From contig NZ_JAFMOF010000002.1 in assembly GCF_017349075.1 (NCBI RefSeq), positions 1,426,001-1,490,000 of the forward strand: a stretch of DNA of 64,000 nucleotides, in the 5' to 3' direction. Shown here one piece after another: positions 15,805 to 25,798 of this stretch. A model generated the notes under the pieces. That model made no database searches. It saw only the letters and a program-made list of their open reading frames with translations, and had not been told where the DNA came from. The position numbers and the translations under genes are program-made. This stretch comes from Streptomyces triculaminicus (lineage in GTDB: Bacteria; Actinomycetota; Actinomycetes; Streptomycetales; Streptomycetaceae). The first letter of the stretch is position 1. Every line of letters begins with the position of its first letter.

Positions 15805-16224
15805 TCAGGACAGGTGCGGGGGCCTCAGCCCCCGGGGCGGCAGGTCGCCGACGGGCAGGCCGTCCCGGGTGGCCGCCTTCGCCGTCGCCCCGACGGCCTC
15901 GCGGGCCGACCCCGCCGCGTGGCCGCCGACCCGCTGGACGGCGGTGGTCGTCTTCTTCACCGCCGTACCACCCGTCCGGCCCACCGCGGGTACGGTCTTC
16001 TTGACCGCCCTGCTCCCGGCCTCACCGGTCAGCCCGGTCGCCTTCCGGGCGGCTCCGTCCACCGCCGAGCCCAGGCTGCCGGGATCGACGGCGCGCAGTC
16101 CGCCGAGGTCGAGAACCGTCGGCAGGTCCGCCGCGTACGCGGCGGCACCCTGCCCGCCGGCACCCGCACCCAGGGCCGCGGCCGCCAGGGCGGCTGTCGC
16201 GAGGACTCGTCGCATTCGTCGCAT
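15805..16224 (-). CDS. small secreted Ala/Gly/Thr-rich protein
   Basis: 139 aa. The start at MRRMRRVLATAALAAAALG has AAGGAG upstream and gives a classical signal peptide ending near AAAYA. The mature part is rich in Ala, Gly, Thr, Val and Lys with repeated VKKT and AxGxTxxA patterns (AVKKTVPAVGRTGGTAVKKT). No cysteine and no domain recognised. Similar low-complexity exported proteins are common in Streptomyces; function unknown. Confidence 0.65.
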   Translation of the reverse strand: MRRMRRVLATAALAAAALGAGAGGQGAAAYAADLPTVLDLGGLRAVDPGSLGSAVDGAARKATGLTGEAGSRAVKKTVPAVGRTGGTAVKKTTTAVQRVGGHAAGSAREAVGATAKAATRDGLPVGDLPPRGLRPPHLS

Positions 16225-16351
16225 CAGGACTCCTTCGAAGAACGTCGGCGTGAGGGGCTCTCGCGACAAGAACGAGCCGGGGAAGCCTCCGGACACGTCG
16301 GCCGTCGTGATGCCCCTCCGCGCTCCGGCGATGCGAGTGACGCCGTCTCGC

Positions 16352-18052
16352 TCAGCCCCTATCCGCGCGGCGCCCGAGCGGCAGGAGGTACTGGAGAGGC
16401 TGGTCCAGGTCCTCCAGGCCGAAGAGTTCGTGGGCCAGGTCGTCGTGGAAGCCGCCCAGCGGGGTTCCGGCCAGGCCCAGGGCCGTGGCCGTGAGGAGGA
16501 GGGTCTGGGCCAGGTGGCCGGTCTCCAGGAGGGCCAGGCGCAGGGCGCGCAGGCCGTAGCGCCGCCGCAGCAGGCCCAGGTCGATGTACAGGCCCAGCAC
16601 GACCGGCGCCCGGTCGACGCCGATCCAGTCGGGGTCCTCCGCCGGGCGGGAGAAGTACGTCGAGAGCGACTTGATCTCCGCGACGGGTGGCACCGGGCCG
16701 ACGGGGCGCAGGGTCCGGCGTTCGGGCACGCAGTCGTAGGTGCCCGCCGGAAGGCCGGCCACGTCCAGGGCGAGCAGGCGCACGCGGGCCGTGTAGAGCG
16801 CGCCCGCGCTCGGGTACGGGCGGTGGACCAGGGACCGGGCCGAGCCGTCCGCGAGGCGCTGCTCGGAGCGGCTGCTCTCGGACAGCGCGTTCCACAGGAG
16901 CGTGCCGAGCGAGCCGGCGTCCAGCGGTCCGTCGAGCGGACCGCGTACGGACGCCCGGTCGGCCAGCACGGTGTGCAATGACACGTCCGGCAGGCGGTCC
17001 GCCGGAAGGGGAACCTCCGGCGGACTCTCCCCAGCAGAGGCAGCCGCAGCGGCAGCAGCCGGCGCCGGCAACGGCCGCAGCGCCGTGTCCTCGTTGCGCC
17101 CGATCTGGAACTTGCTGCGCTCCAGATACCGCAGGTCGGGCGCGCTGTGCCCGTCGGGGAAGAACGACGGCGGCTCGCCCGCGTCCAGCAGCGTCCGGGC
17201 GGCGAGCCGGCACACCGCGCGTTCCTCGTCCGGGGTGATGCCGAGCCGGTTGAAGAGCATGTGGAGCTGCGACGCCCAGACCCACTCCACCTCCGCCCCC
17301 GCCCCCGCCGCCGCGTCCGCCTCGCCCCGCAGCACCTCGTCGGCGTCCCGTACCCGGCGCACCCACTCCACCAACCAGGGCGCCCCCGCGTCCTCCTCCA
17401 GCCCCTCCCGCAGGGTCCGCGCCCGCCGGTCCAGCGCCGCGTGCTGCGTGCCGTACACGGAGTTGACGCGCATGTGCACCGCCGCGCCCGGCAGCAGCGG
17501 CACCTCGGTCACCCAGCGCCGGCCCGTCGCCTGCCGCCGCAGCCACCGCGCCGCCGCGAGCCGGTCCATGCCGAGCGCGTACGCCGTGGCATGGGCCAGG
17601 TCCGCGGCGAGCGTGAGGCGTCCCGCGCCGGCGGGCATCCGGCGGAGGTCGCGCAGCGCCTCCACCGCCACCCGCGAGGAGACGGCGAAGAGCCGCTCGG
17701 CCGTCGGCAGGGCGCGCGGCCCGCCGTAGCGGCGGGTCTCCGGGACGTACGCCACCGCACGGACCTCGCCGTGGTGCGACGGCCACGAACCCGCCACCGC
17801 CGGCCGCTCCTTCGCCGCCCGGGCCAGGGCCTCCGGCAGTTCGGCCGCGGCCGCCGCGCCCAGCCCGGCGACCCGTATCCGCAGGTGCGGGCCGTCCTCC
17901 CCGTACCGGATGAAGAACCAGCGCGCCGCTTCCCCGGACGCCACCAGCCCGTCGAGGAGCGGAGCCACGTCCTCGGTCAGGAAGCCGTCGGTGTCCTCGG
18001 TGCCGGAGTGCAGGAAGAGGTGGAAGCTGTGCCAGGTGTCGGTCGTCGTCAC
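16352..18052 (-). CDS. lazF: LazF-like bifunctional elimination/azoline dehydrogenase
   Basis: 566 aa, two domains. Residues ~1-290 are the thiopeptide-type SpaB_C/LanB C-terminal domain (WHSFHLFLHSGTEDTDGFL, ARWFFIRYGEDGPHLRIRV) that removes glutamate from glutamylated Ser/Thr to give dehydroamino acids. Residues ~350-566 are an FMN nitroreductase-fold SagB/McbC-type dehydrogenase (YPSAGALYTARVRLL, APVVLGLYIDLGLLRRRYG, LLETGHLAQTLLLTATALG) that oxidises azolines to azoles. This fusion is diagnostic of LazF. GTG start with AAGGGCC, 45 nt after the lazE stop; last gene of the operon. Confidence 0.92.
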   Translation of the reverse strand: MTTTDTWHSFHLFLHSGTEDTDGFLTEDVAPLLDGLVASGEAARWFFIRYGEDGPHLRIRVAGLGAAAAAELPEALARAAKERPAVAGSWPSHHGEVRAVAYVPETRRYGGPRALPTAERLFAVSSRVAVEALRDLRRMPAGAGRLTLAADLAHATAYALGMDRLAAARWLRRQATGRRWVTEVPLLPGAAVHMRVNSVYGTQHAALDRRARTLREGLEEDAGAPWLVEWVRRVRDADEVLRGEADAAAGAGAEVEWVWASQLHMLFNRLGITPDEERAVCRLAARTLLDAGEPPSFFPDGHSAPDLRYLERSKFQIGRNEDTALRPLPAPAAAAAAASAGESPPEVPLPADRLPDVSLHTVLADRASVRGPLDGPLDAGSLGTLLWNALSESSRSEQRLADGSARSLVHRPYPSAGALYTARVRLLALDVAGLPAGTYDCVPERRTLRPVGPVPPVAEIKSLSTYFSRPAEDPDWIGVDRAPVVLGLYIDLGLLRRRYGLRALRLALLETGHLAQTLLLTATALGLAGTPLGGFHDDLAHELFGLEDLDQPLQYLLPLGRRADRG

Positions 18053-18097
18053 GTGCGGCCCTTGTTCGTCGGATGGGGTCGGCGGGGAAGCCAGCCG

Positions 18098-20017
18098 TCA
18101 GGGGAAGGGATGCGGGTGGATCGCCAGGTCCGCGTAGCGCAGCGGCCGGTCGGTGCGGCCCATCCGGTACGGGACGTCGAGCAGCCGGGGCAGGCCCCTG
18201 GTGCGGTGGTTGACGTGGCCGAAGGTCATCGGCAGCGACCCGGGAACGACGACCTTCGCGCAATGCAGGCCGAGCCGGTCGCGTACACCCGGCTCGGTCT
18301 GGTCGACGGCGATCACCTCGAGCCCCTCGTCCGCCAGGCGGCCCACGGTCGCCTCGAGCAGGGCGGCGAGGTCGGCCACGGGCTCCGGCGCCCCGGGCCA
18401 CGCCTCGACGACCGTGCGACGCGGCGTGTCGGCGAACAGGAACTCCACCCGGCCGGCCGCCTCGGGAAGGGTGCTCAGGCCCACATGGTCATCGAGGGTC
18501 AGGACGAGCTCCGGCCGGTCCAGCATCGGGCGGAGCCGCTCGGGATCGTGCGGGCGGCCGTCGGCGAAGGCGCGGTGCGCGGACTCCAGGACGTTGGTGA
18601 CGACCTCGGCGACCGCCGAACGGATCGCCGTGCGCGGGTCGTGGTGGGCCCCGGCCGCCAGGAACATCCGGGGCGCCCGCGGGTGGGAGCCCTCGTAGCG
18701 GCAGACGGCCACGACCGCCGGGATGCCGAAGTCGTTCGTCGCGTCGAGGAGGACGAGCCGGTAGCCGGCCGTGGCCGCCCGGTCGGCGAGCAGGGCCGTG
18801 TCGAGGTCCTCGGGCGGCGGTACGACGCGGGGGAGCGGTGTGGCCGCGTACCACGCCATCAGGAACGCGTCCCGTTCCGCGATCTCGAACAGGCCGTAGA
18901 GCGCGGCCTCTTCGAGGCTGTTGCCGAGCCCGCAGCCGTTGGAGGACTCGTACACCACGCGCGGCCGGTCCTGGCCCGGCACGTCCCAGTACGCCGCGTG
19001 CTCGGGCACGGCGATCGCCCGGCCCCGGGTCAGCGACCAGCCGTGCACCCAGTCCAGTTCCAGGTCGGGGGTGTACGGGACGGACCGCGACGCCGGATGG
19101 CCGTGGTAGGCGGGGTCGGGCAGGCCGAGCCGCTCCGGGTCCACCGCCCGGTCGGGCCCCAGCGCGGCGAAGGACGCGCGCAGCGCGGTGCGCCGGCCGG
19201 CGGGGCGCATGCCCGCGTACCGTTCGACGCTCTCGAAGAGCGCCACCCGCTCGCTGTCGGCGAAGTCGCCGGCGCGGCCGTATCCGCCGTCGTCCAGCGG
19301 CCGTCCGTCGGTCACGAGCGCCGTCGTCAGGCAGAAGGCGGAGTCCTCCGACCGGAACAGCCCGCGCACCGGGCCGAACCGCTCGTCGTGCAGGGCCGCG
19401 CGCAGATCCGCGTTGCCGGTACGGGCGTTGGCGCCGCGCAGCCGCGTCGGGTCGGGCAACGGGCGGGGGCCGGACGGCAGGGCCGCGACCGCCTCCGCGG
19501 AGTCCGGCGGCAGGGGCCGGCACACCGCACAGCCGCCGACCGGGCGGATGTGATGGGTGGACCAGGTGGCGCGTGCGGTGTGCACGACGTACACCGTGGC
19601 CGTCTCCGCCGGAGCGGATCCGGCCGTCTCGGTCCGGGCGGCTTCCAGGAGATCCATCGCGAGGGCGCCGATCGCCTCGCCCAGCGCGGGGGAGAGCACC
19701 CCGGCCAGCGCGAGCGCCGGGCTCTGCCACGGCACGCGGCCGCCGGTCGTGGCCAGGCGCTGGTACTCCGCACACGACAGACAGGCGGCCGCGCCCGCCC
19801 GCAGCACGGGCCCGACCACGGCCAGCGCCCCGTCGAAGCGCACCGGAACCAGATCCACCGGGTGCGCGAGCGCATGGCGGCTCAGCCGCTCGGCGAGCTC
19901 CAGCGTCCATCGCGTCAGCAGGACGACGGCCGGGCCCGCCGTGGCCGCCGACGCGGACTCGGCGTCGAGCACGGGCACGGGCAGGGAGCCGAGGAGAGGG
20001 GGTACGGCCGGTGTCAT
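18098..20017 (-). CDS. lazE: LazE-like YcaO cyclodehydratase
   Basis: 639 aa. The N-terminal ~210 residues carry a partner-like domain with CLSCAEYQRL and CAVCRPLPP cysteine pairs. From ~220 on it is a YcaO domain: FESVERYAG and GLFEIAERDAFLMAWYA fit the ATP/Mg-binding glutamate motifs. The protein ends HPHPFP, the Pro-rich C-terminus typical of azoline-forming YcaO enzymes. It uses ATP to cyclise Ser/Cys of the precursor to oxazolines and thiazolines, with LazD presenting the leader. Its ATG overlaps the lazD stop by 4 nt. Confidence 0.93.
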   Translation of the reverse strand: MTPAVPPLLGSLPVPVLDAESASAATAGPAVVLLTRWTLELAERLSRHALAHPVDLVPVRFDGALAVVGPVLRAGAAACLSCAEYQRLATTGGRVPWQSPALALAGVLSPALGEAIGALAMDLLEAARTETAGSAPAETATVYVVHTARATWSTHHIRPVGGCAVCRPLPPDSAEAVAALPSGPRPLPDPTRLRGANARTGNADLRAALHDERFGPVRGLFRSEDSAFCLTTALVTDGRPLDDGGYGRAGDFADSERVALFESVERYAGMRPAGRRTALRASFAALGPDRAVDPERLGLPDPAYHGHPASRSVPYTPDLELDWVHGWSLTRGRAIAVPEHAAYWDVPGQDRPRVVYESSNGCGLGNSLEEAALYGLFEIAERDAFLMAWYAATPLPRVVPPPEDLDTALLADRAATAGYRLVLLDATNDFGIPAVVAVCRYEGSHPRAPRMFLAAGAHHDPRTAIRSAVAEVVTNVLESAHRAFADGRPHDPERLRPMLDRPELVLTLDDHVGLSTLPEAAGRVEFLFADTPRRTVVEAWPGAPEPVADLAALLEATVGRLADEGLEVIAVDQTEPGVRDRLGLHCAKVVVPGSLPMTFGHVNHRTRGLPRLLDVPYRMGRTDRPLRYADLAIHPHPFP

Positions 20018-21756
20018 CGTTCGCCCTCCTCGGCGGTCAGTACGGTGAAGCCGAACGCGCGCAGCAGTGCGACGAGTTCATGGTGCTGCGTCGCCGTCTC
20101 GTCGGCGCGCAGTCCGGTCGGCCCGGTCAGCCGGTGCAGGGCGGTGTGCAGCGTGGGCTCGCGCCGGGCCACGTCCGCCAGCCAGCCGGTGGTCCAGCCG
20201 TTGTCCTCCCAGGCGGCCGCGCGCGCGTCCACGGTGGCCAGGGCGGCCGCGGAGCCGTCCGACCCGCAGGGATACCGGACGGTCAGCTCCTCGCCCGCCG
20301 CGCTGAGGGCGGCGACGGCCGAGAGCGCGGCGAACGCGGCGGCGTCCCCGGGGGTCGCCTCGACGGCCCGCCCGAGGACCTGTCCGAAGTCCTGCCCGAC
20401 GTCCTGCCCGGCGTTGTGGACGACGGCGTGGTACACGTCCTCGTCCGGACGCACCCGGAACACCTCCAGGCGGGCGCGGACTCCCTGGCGTACGGTCAGG
20501 GCCGTCCACCAGTGGCGGGCCTGCGGGTGGCCGAACCAGAGTGCCGAGGGCAGCGGGGTGTCGCCCGGGGCGGGCGCGGTCGTACGGGCGGCGGCACGGC
20601 GCAGCGCCCGGCCCCAGGCCTGCGACGGGGTCGCCCCCACCGCCCGGCACGCCCCGCCCAGCCGGACCTCGGCCGCCCGGCAGAACGCGTCGAGCCGTGC
20701 CAGGTCCAGGCGCGGCGCACCGGCGAGCACGGTGCCGTCCGGCAGGTCGCAGGCGGCGAGCGGTACGGGCAACTGCCGCAGGTCTCCCGGCAGCGGCGCG
20801 GGGAGCACCCCGGTCCGCTCGTCGCCCAGCGCCGACACCCGCCCCAGCGCCTCGGTCAGGGTGCGAGCGGGATCGAGGGTCACCCGGCGGTCCGCGTCGA
20901 GCCGGTCGGGCCCGAGCCACGTGCGGTAGTCGGCCCGCAGCGGTCGTACGCCCGCCACCAGCACGGCGGGCAGCCCGGGCAGCAGCCGCTGGTCGTCCCC
21001 CTCGCTCGCGGGGTCCGGCAGCCCGCCGACCGCGCACAGCAGCCGGTGGGCCGCGGACCCGGCGAGCAGCGAGGCGAAGACGCCTGAGGACGATGACTGC
21101 GCGCCGGATGACAGCCGCGCGGCCAGCGCCGCCGCGTCGGCCCGGACCTGCTCCGGGCTGCCCGGGGCCGTGACGTATCCGGCGTCGCCGCACACTCCGG
21201 CGGCGACCGCCCACCGCTCGTCCTCCCCGGCGCACAGGAGGACCGCGCCGGCGGGCAAGGCCCTCCCGGCGGCGTACGAGACGGAGGCGCCGCCCTGTGA
21301 CAGCGCCCGTCCCGCCGCCTCGGCCAGCGGGCCGCCGGGGGCGCCGGCCAGGACCTGGACCCACGCCGCCGCGATCGCCGACGCCGCCTCGACGGGCCGC
21401 TCGGCCGTCGCCGCCACCCAGTCCGGGGTGGGATCGGCGGGTGCCTCCACGATCAGGTCGTGCGCGCGCAGCTGTGCGATCAGCGTGTCCAGTGCCTTCC
21501 GCACGGAGGATCCGGCCTCCGCCTGCCGCAGCAGCTCGGTGGACTCGCCCGTGCGCAGCGGCTCTTCGAGCAGCCGCCACAGGGAGGGCAGCGCGGTGCT
21601 GCCCTCCAGGGTGACGCTGCCGCGCCTGCCTCGCAGGTGAAGCCCGTTGCGCAGGAGCGTCACGGCGAATCCGGGGCGCAGCCGCCAGGCGGTCACCGGC
21701 CCGGGCTGGGGCACGGACTCGGGCACGGACCCGGGCTCGGGGGCGTCCGGCGTCAT
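20014..21756 (-). CDS. lazD: LazD-like leader-binding Ocin-ThiF-like protein (RRE)
   Basis: 580 aa. Residues ~20-105 look like the winged-helix RiPP recognition element (WRLRPGFAVTLLRNGLHLRG, LWRLLEEPLRTGESTELLRQ, LDTLIAQLRAHDLIVEAP). The remainder resembles the Ocin-ThiF-like/E1-like partner found beside thiopeptide YcaO enzymes. By family it binds the leader of both precursors and delivers the core to LazE. The ATG was chosen because it overlaps the lazC stop (ATGA); the longer open frame upstream is inside lazC. The very high Ala/Arg content of the middle makes domain borders approximate. Confidence 0.85.
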   Translation of the reverse strand: MTPDAPEPGSVPESVPQPGPVTAWRLRPGFAVTLLRNGLHLRGRRGSVTLEGSTALPSLWRLLEEPLRTGESTELLRQAEAGSSVRKALDTLIAQLRAHDLIVEAPADPTPDWVAATAERPVEAASAIAAAWVQVLAGAPGGPLAEAAGRALSQGGASVSYAAGRALPAGAVLLCAGEDERWAVAAGVCGDAGYVTAPGSPEQVRADAAALAARLSSGAQSSSSGVFASLLAGSAAHRLLCAVGGLPDPASEGDDQRLLPGLPAVLVAGVRPLRADYRTWLGPDRLDADRRVTLDPARTLTEALGRVSALGDERTGVLPAPLPGDLRQLPVPLAACDLPDGTVLAGAPRLDLARLDAFCRAAEVRLGGACRAVGATPSQAWGRALRRAAARTTAPAPGDTPLPSALWFGHPQARHWWTALTVRQGVRARLEVFRVRPDEDVYHAVVHNAGQDVGQDFGQVLGRAVEATPGDAAAFAALSAVAALSAAGEELTVRYPCGSDGSAAALATVDARAAAWEDNGWTTGWLADVARREPTLHTALHRLTGPTGLRADETATQHHELVALLRAFGFTVLTAEEGER

Positions 21757-22934
21757 GATCTTCCCTCCACCGCGTCGATGACCGCGCCCACCTGGGCCCG
21801 CCAGTCGCAGCCGGTCAGGGGCGGGACCGTGCGGACGACCAGGGAGGCGGCGAGATAGCGTTCCAGTGGCCGGATGTCGCAGATCGCGAAGAGCCGGTAC
21901 AGGGCGTTGGTGCACGCGCGGTACACCAGGTAGTCGGGGCGGTTCCACATCGTGCCCCGCGGGTCGGAGCGGCGCAGGAGCCGGTGGAACTCGCTGTACC
22001 GGGTGCGGATGTCCTGGTTCCAGCGTTCCATCGCGTCCGCGTCCCCGGTGGCGGCCGCCCGCTCGCGGTACTCGAGCGGGAGGCCGTGCAGATCGGCCCC
22101 GGCGTCGTAGCGGCTCTGCGCGAGCCGCCAGGCGCCGGCCGACCACTCGGCCCACTCCCGTTCCCAACCGTGCGAACCGCCGTCGGCGATCCGGCCGACG
22201 AGGCCGGTCACCGCCTCGCCCGCGCTGTCCCACCGGCGTGCGAAGCCCTCGCGCAGCCGCCCGTCCGGGTCGTCGTGGACCAGGAAGTCCTCGAGATGCG
22301 AGACGTACGAGTAGTGGCCGCCCGCGAGTCCTCCGGGGTGGGCGGAGGCGTGCGCGGCGAGCGAGGCCACGGCGAGCTGCATCCGCGCCTGGGCGCTGTC
22401 GTCGTGCGCGCCGAGGAACCCGGCACCCGCCCCCAGCGCGCTCAGACCCGCGCGCAGCAGGTCGTCGCGCAGGGCCATGCCGTCGGCGCCGAGAAGGCCG
22501 AGCGGCGAGGAGAGGTCGGCCGGTTCGATCCGTACCGTGTTGTCCGCCACGATCGGGCCGTAGGGCGGGGCGATGAGCTCCGCGCGCCCGGCCTCGGCGG
22601 CCCGGTCGAGCAACTCGGCCTCGGTGAGGTCGCCGACGGAGGGGTGCGCACCGATCCAGTCGCGCAGCACGCGGGCGGCGTCCTCGGCGGCCGGCTCGAC
22701 CCGTTCCGCCGGGCCGTGGAGACGGAGCCGCAGGTGGGGACCGTGCAGCCAGTGCCGTTCGACATGGGCGGCCAGGCCTTGCGCCGCGCACGACGCGGCG
22801 AGCGGCAGCAGGGCCTCGCGCAGCAGCGGCGCCTTGACCGGCTGGTGGTAGTACGCGACCACGTCGCGGACGACGGCGTCGTGGGGGTCGGCTCCGGGCA
22901 CGGCGGGTTCCTCGGCTCTCCGGTTGCGGGTCAT
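21753..22934 (-). CDS. lazC: LazC-like pyridine synthase
   Basis: 393 aa, thiopeptide-type LanB C-terminal-like fold acting as formal [4+2] cyclase. Family markers: DVVAYYHQPVKAPLLREALL, AAHVERHWLHGPHLRLRLHG, and a C-terminal region MWNRPDYLVYRACTNALYRL. By family it joins two dehydroalanines to the central pyridine, closes the macrocycle and releases the leader. ATGA overlaps at both ends couple it to lazB and lazD. It must handle two precursors whose predicted ring sizes differ by one residue, which would be a relaxed specificity worth testing. Confidence 0.9.
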   Translation of the reverse strand: MTRNRRAEEPAVPGADPHDAVVRDVVAYYHQPVKAPLLREALLPLAASCAAQGLAAHVERHWLHGPHLRLRLHGPAERVEPAAEDAARVLRDWIGAHPSVGDLTEAELLDRAAEAGRAELIAPPYGPIVADNTVRIEPADLSSPLGLLGADGMALRDDLLRAGLSALGAGAGFLGAHDDSAQARMQLAVASLAAHASAHPGGLAGGHYSYVSHLEDFLVHDDPDGRLREGFARRWDSAGEAVTGLVGRIADGGSHGWEREWAEWSAGAWRLAQSRYDAGADLHGLPLEYRERAAATGDADAMERWNQDIRTRYSEFHRLLRRSDPRGTMWNRPDYLVYRACTNALYRLFAICDIRPLERYLAASLVVRTVPPLTGCDWRAQVGAVIDAVEGRS

Positions 22935-25753
22935 CGGGGCCGTCCGGCCCGGTAGGTCTCCACGACGAGCTCCACCGCCCGGGCCGGCGCGGCGAGCCCG
23001 CCGGGCGCGGGCAGCGCCTCCTCGAACACCACGCCGTCGGGGTGGCGGGCCAGCCACTTGGCCAGACAGCGCAGGTGGAGTGCGTTGCCGAGGTCCACGA
23101 ACTGCGGCTTGGGACGGCGCAGGTGGGTCAGGAAGTCCTCGGCCGCATGCCCGGTCGGGGCGGTGGCGACGGGATGCAGGAAGAGCTGTTCGGGCAGGTC
23201 GAGCAGCGCGCGCCAGCGGGCCGTGGCCTCCGCCGGTACTCCCTGGGCGGCGGCCAGTTCCGTACGCAGCGCGTCGGCGACGCCGGGCGGCAGCAGCCAG
23301 CGGCGGCGTCGCAGGACGACATGGCGGTGGCGGAGCCTGGGCGTACGCACCACCCGGCCGCCCGGGGCCGGGAGGGTGTACCGGGGCACCAGCGAGCCGA
23401 AGTCGACGACTCCGTGGGGCTGGTCGCCGAGGGCGGCGCCGATCCGGCGCGGCAGCATGATGGGCGCGAGGAAGCCCGGGTACAGCACGTCGAGCGCTTC
23501 GCCGGTGGACCGCAGCCGCAACCGCACCTGGTCGGTGGCCTCGTCGTGGACGAGTTCCACGTCGGGTTCGCCGATCGACGCGGTGTGGCGGTCGGGTCCG
23601 AGCTCGTCCGGGACGAGCAGCGGGTGGAGATTGGCGTTGAACCCGCCGACCGGGCGGATCTGCGCGGCCCGCGCGTCCGCGCCCAGGCCGCGGCGGATCT
23701 GCCGGGCCACCTCGTCGGCGGCCCGCGGCTCGAGGGTGTCCAGGAACCTGCTGGTGAACCGGCCCCAGCCGCTGTAGACGCGGTTCACGCACAGCATGCC
23801 GCCGGCCGGGTCGCGCTGGAGGAAGAAGGAGTAGGAGAGCGGGCGTTCCAGGGCCCAGCGCGGCAGCCGCTCGCCCAGGCCCTTGACGAGGTCCGGGGGC
23901 AGGACGACGTCGTCGGCGCCGGTCGGTTCGTGGGGGGCGACCGCTTCCGGAACGGCGTCTTCCCGGACGGCGCCTTCTCGGAGGGCGTCGGCGAGCTCCC
24001 GGCGAAGAGCCGCCTGCTCCGCGGCGCCGGTGGGGAAGCCGGCCCGGTCCGCGGGGGCCAGGGCCGCGAGCCGGCCGGCCTTCTCCCATGCCTCGGCGAT
24101 GTCGTCGCCGAACTCCCACGGGTGGCGGCAGCGGCCCCCGCTGCCGTACCGCTCGACGAAGCGGTCGCGCACGACACGGCGCATGAGATGGCCGAGGTCG
24201 AAGAGTTCGGCCAGCGCGGTGACCTCGCCGAGCGCCTCGTGGTCGGCGCCGTCCAGGAAGCCGTCGAGCCGCAGCGGGCGTGGTGCGACGACGTCCTCGG
24301 ACAGGACGTTGAGCGGGGCGGCGCCGGCCGGGACCGCGCGGCCGGCGTCGGCGAGCAGGGTGGACCAGCGCCATGAGAGGTCGGCGAGGAGGGCGGGGCG
24401 CTCGTCGGCGGGGGCGGATGCGAAGCCGGCCGTCAGGCGGGCGATCTCGTCGAGGCGCCCGGCCAGTGCCCGGTCGTGTCCACCGCCGACCTCCTGCTCC
24501 TGGTCGTCGGTGTGACGCTCGCCGTGCGCTCCGCCGAGCGTGCGCAACCAATCGGCGAGCCGGCCCAGCGGGTCGTCCTCCTGCGGCCGGACCGGATCGA
24601 CGGGTACGAGCAGACCCGCCTGGACGAGGCGGTCGAGGAAGGCCCGGGCCGCCGCGCGGCCGTCGTCCGTGCCGGGCAGGGCGGCGGCGAGAGCGTCCGT
24701 CAGCTCGTCGAGTCCGACCGGACTCTCGGCCCGCTCGGTCACCAGCCGCAGGGGGCCGCTCGCGGCAAGCTCCGCCTCGTCCTCGTCGACGACGAGGTAG
24801 CGGCCTCCGGCGAAGGCGGCCCGGCCGCGCGAGTACGCCGCCCGGCCGTCGGCGATCCGTGCGGTGCTGGTGATGCGGTGGGGGAGTCCGGCGCGGCGGT
24901 GCGGAGCGTCGAGGAGGGCGGCGGTCAGCGCGGCCGTCAGGGTGCGGTTGACCTTGACCGTCGACGTCAACGGGCCGTCGAGGAGGTCGGCTTCACCCCA
25001 TGACGGTACGTGCCGGTGCGCGGTGGAGGGCTGCCGTAGCGGGCCCCAGCCGACCGCCGTGAACCACGACAGCGGGCTGGTCTTGGTGCTGGCCCGCAGG
25101 GCGTAGCGCAGCACGTTGGGTTCTTCCTTGCGCGCTCTGCGGTCGTCCGCGCCGGTGCCGGCGCGGTGCACGGCCCGGAGCAGGTCGGTGCTGGTGAGCG
25201 CGACGGCCCGGGCGAGGGCGGGCTCCCGGCACAGGGCGGCGAGCGCGCTGCGTTCGGCTTCGAGGGCCCGGCCGGCGGCGTGGTCGAGCTCGGCGAGGAG
25301 CGCGTCGCGGCGGTCCCTCAGGGCGAGCCAGGTCGCGAGCCGGGGTACGCGCCGGGGAAGGTCGCCGAGGCGCTCGAGTACCGCGGGGCGTGGCGCGCGG
25401 CCGTTGTGCAGGGCGCGGCGCAGGGGGAGGACGACGTCCCGGTGGAAGGCGTCCGGGTGGCCGTCCCGGGCGGCGTACAGGTCGTCGCAGAGCGGGCCGG
25501 TGAGCTCCAGCAGCTCGCCGTCCAGCGTGGTCAGACGGGCGAGTGACGCGCGGAAGTCCGCCGCGGCCGGGCTCTGCGCCGGGTACGCGAGGACGGTCGC
25601 GCGCGTGAGCGCGTGCGGTGCGGACCGCACGAGGTGGCCGACGGGTTCGGCGCCCGCGGAGTACGGCATTCGGGTCGCCGTCCCTTTCGTAAGGCCTGTA
25701 CCTGCCGCGGGCCGTCCCGTGGTGCGGTGGGCGCGGCCCGCGGCGGGCGTCAT
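22931..25753 (-). CDS. lazB: LazB-like lantibiotic dehydratase, N-terminal (glutamylation) type
   Basis: 940 aa from the ATG at 25753 (GGAGG 11 nt upstream); MPYSAGAEPVGHLVR at 25669 is an alternative giving 912 aa. LanB N-terminal domain that transfers glutamate from Glu-tRNA to Ser/Thr of the precursor: NVLRYALRASTKTSPLSWFT, RPLSYSFFLQRDPAGGMLCV, RFTSRFLDTLEP, and PVGGFNANLHPLLVPDELG are conserved family blocks. Elimination is done by the LazF N-terminal domain. Residues ~555-640 are an acidic, Ala-rich insertion region (REGAVREDAVPEAVAPHE). First large gene after the precursors. Confidence 0.92.
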   Translation of the reverse strand: MTPAAGRAHRTTGRPAAGTGLTKGTATRMPYSAGAEPVGHLVRSAPHALTRATVLAYPAQSPAAADFRASLARLTTLDGELLELTGPLCDDLYAARDGHPDAFHRDVVLPLRRALHNGRAPRPAVLERLGDLPRRVPRLATWLALRDRRDALLAELDHAAGRALEAERSALAALCREPALARAVALTSTDLLRAVHRAGTGADDRRARKEEPNVLRYALRASTKTSPLSWFTAVGWGPLRQPSTAHRHVPSWGEADLLDGPLTSTVKVNRTLTAALTAALLDAPHRRAGLPHRITSTARIADGRAAYSRGRAAFAGGRYLVVDEDEAELAASGPLRLVTERAESPVGLDELTDALAAALPGTDDGRAAARAFLDRLVQAGLLVPVDPVRPQEDDPLGRLADWLRTLGGAHGERHTDDQEQEVGGGHDRALAGRLDEIARLTAGFASAPADERPALLADLSWRWSTLLADAGRAVPAGAAPLNVLSEDVVAPRPLRLDGFLDGADHEALGEVTALAELFDLGHLMRRVVRDRFVERYGSGGRCRHPWEFGDDIAEAWEKAGRLAALAPADRAGFPTGAAEQAALRRELADALREGAVREDAVPEAVAPHEPTGADDVVLPPDLVKGLGERLPRWALERPLSYSFFLQRDPAGGMLCVNRVYSGWGRFTSRFLDTLEPRAADEVARQIRRGLGADARAAQIRPVGGFNANLHPLLVPDELGPDRHTASIGEPDVELVHDEATDQVRLRLRSTGEALDVLYPGFLAPIMLPRRIGAALGDQPHGVVDFGSLVPRYTLPAPGGRVVRTPRLRHRHVVLRRRRWLLPPGVADALRTELAAAQGVPAEATARWRALLDLPEQLFLHPVATAPTGHAAEDFLTHLRRPKPQFVDLGNALHLRCLAKWLARHPDGVVFEEALPAPGGLAAPARAVELVVETYRAGRPR

Positions 25754-25798
25754 GGAATCGAGTGCCTCCGGGTACGCGTCACAGGACGCGTTCCCGGA

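Noticed and set aside
17147..20929. Very long open frame opposite the lazD-lazF genes
   Set aside because: Antisense shadow of high-GC coding DNA; Arg/Gly/Pro/His-rich with no family motifs, while the minus strand encodes clear enzymes.
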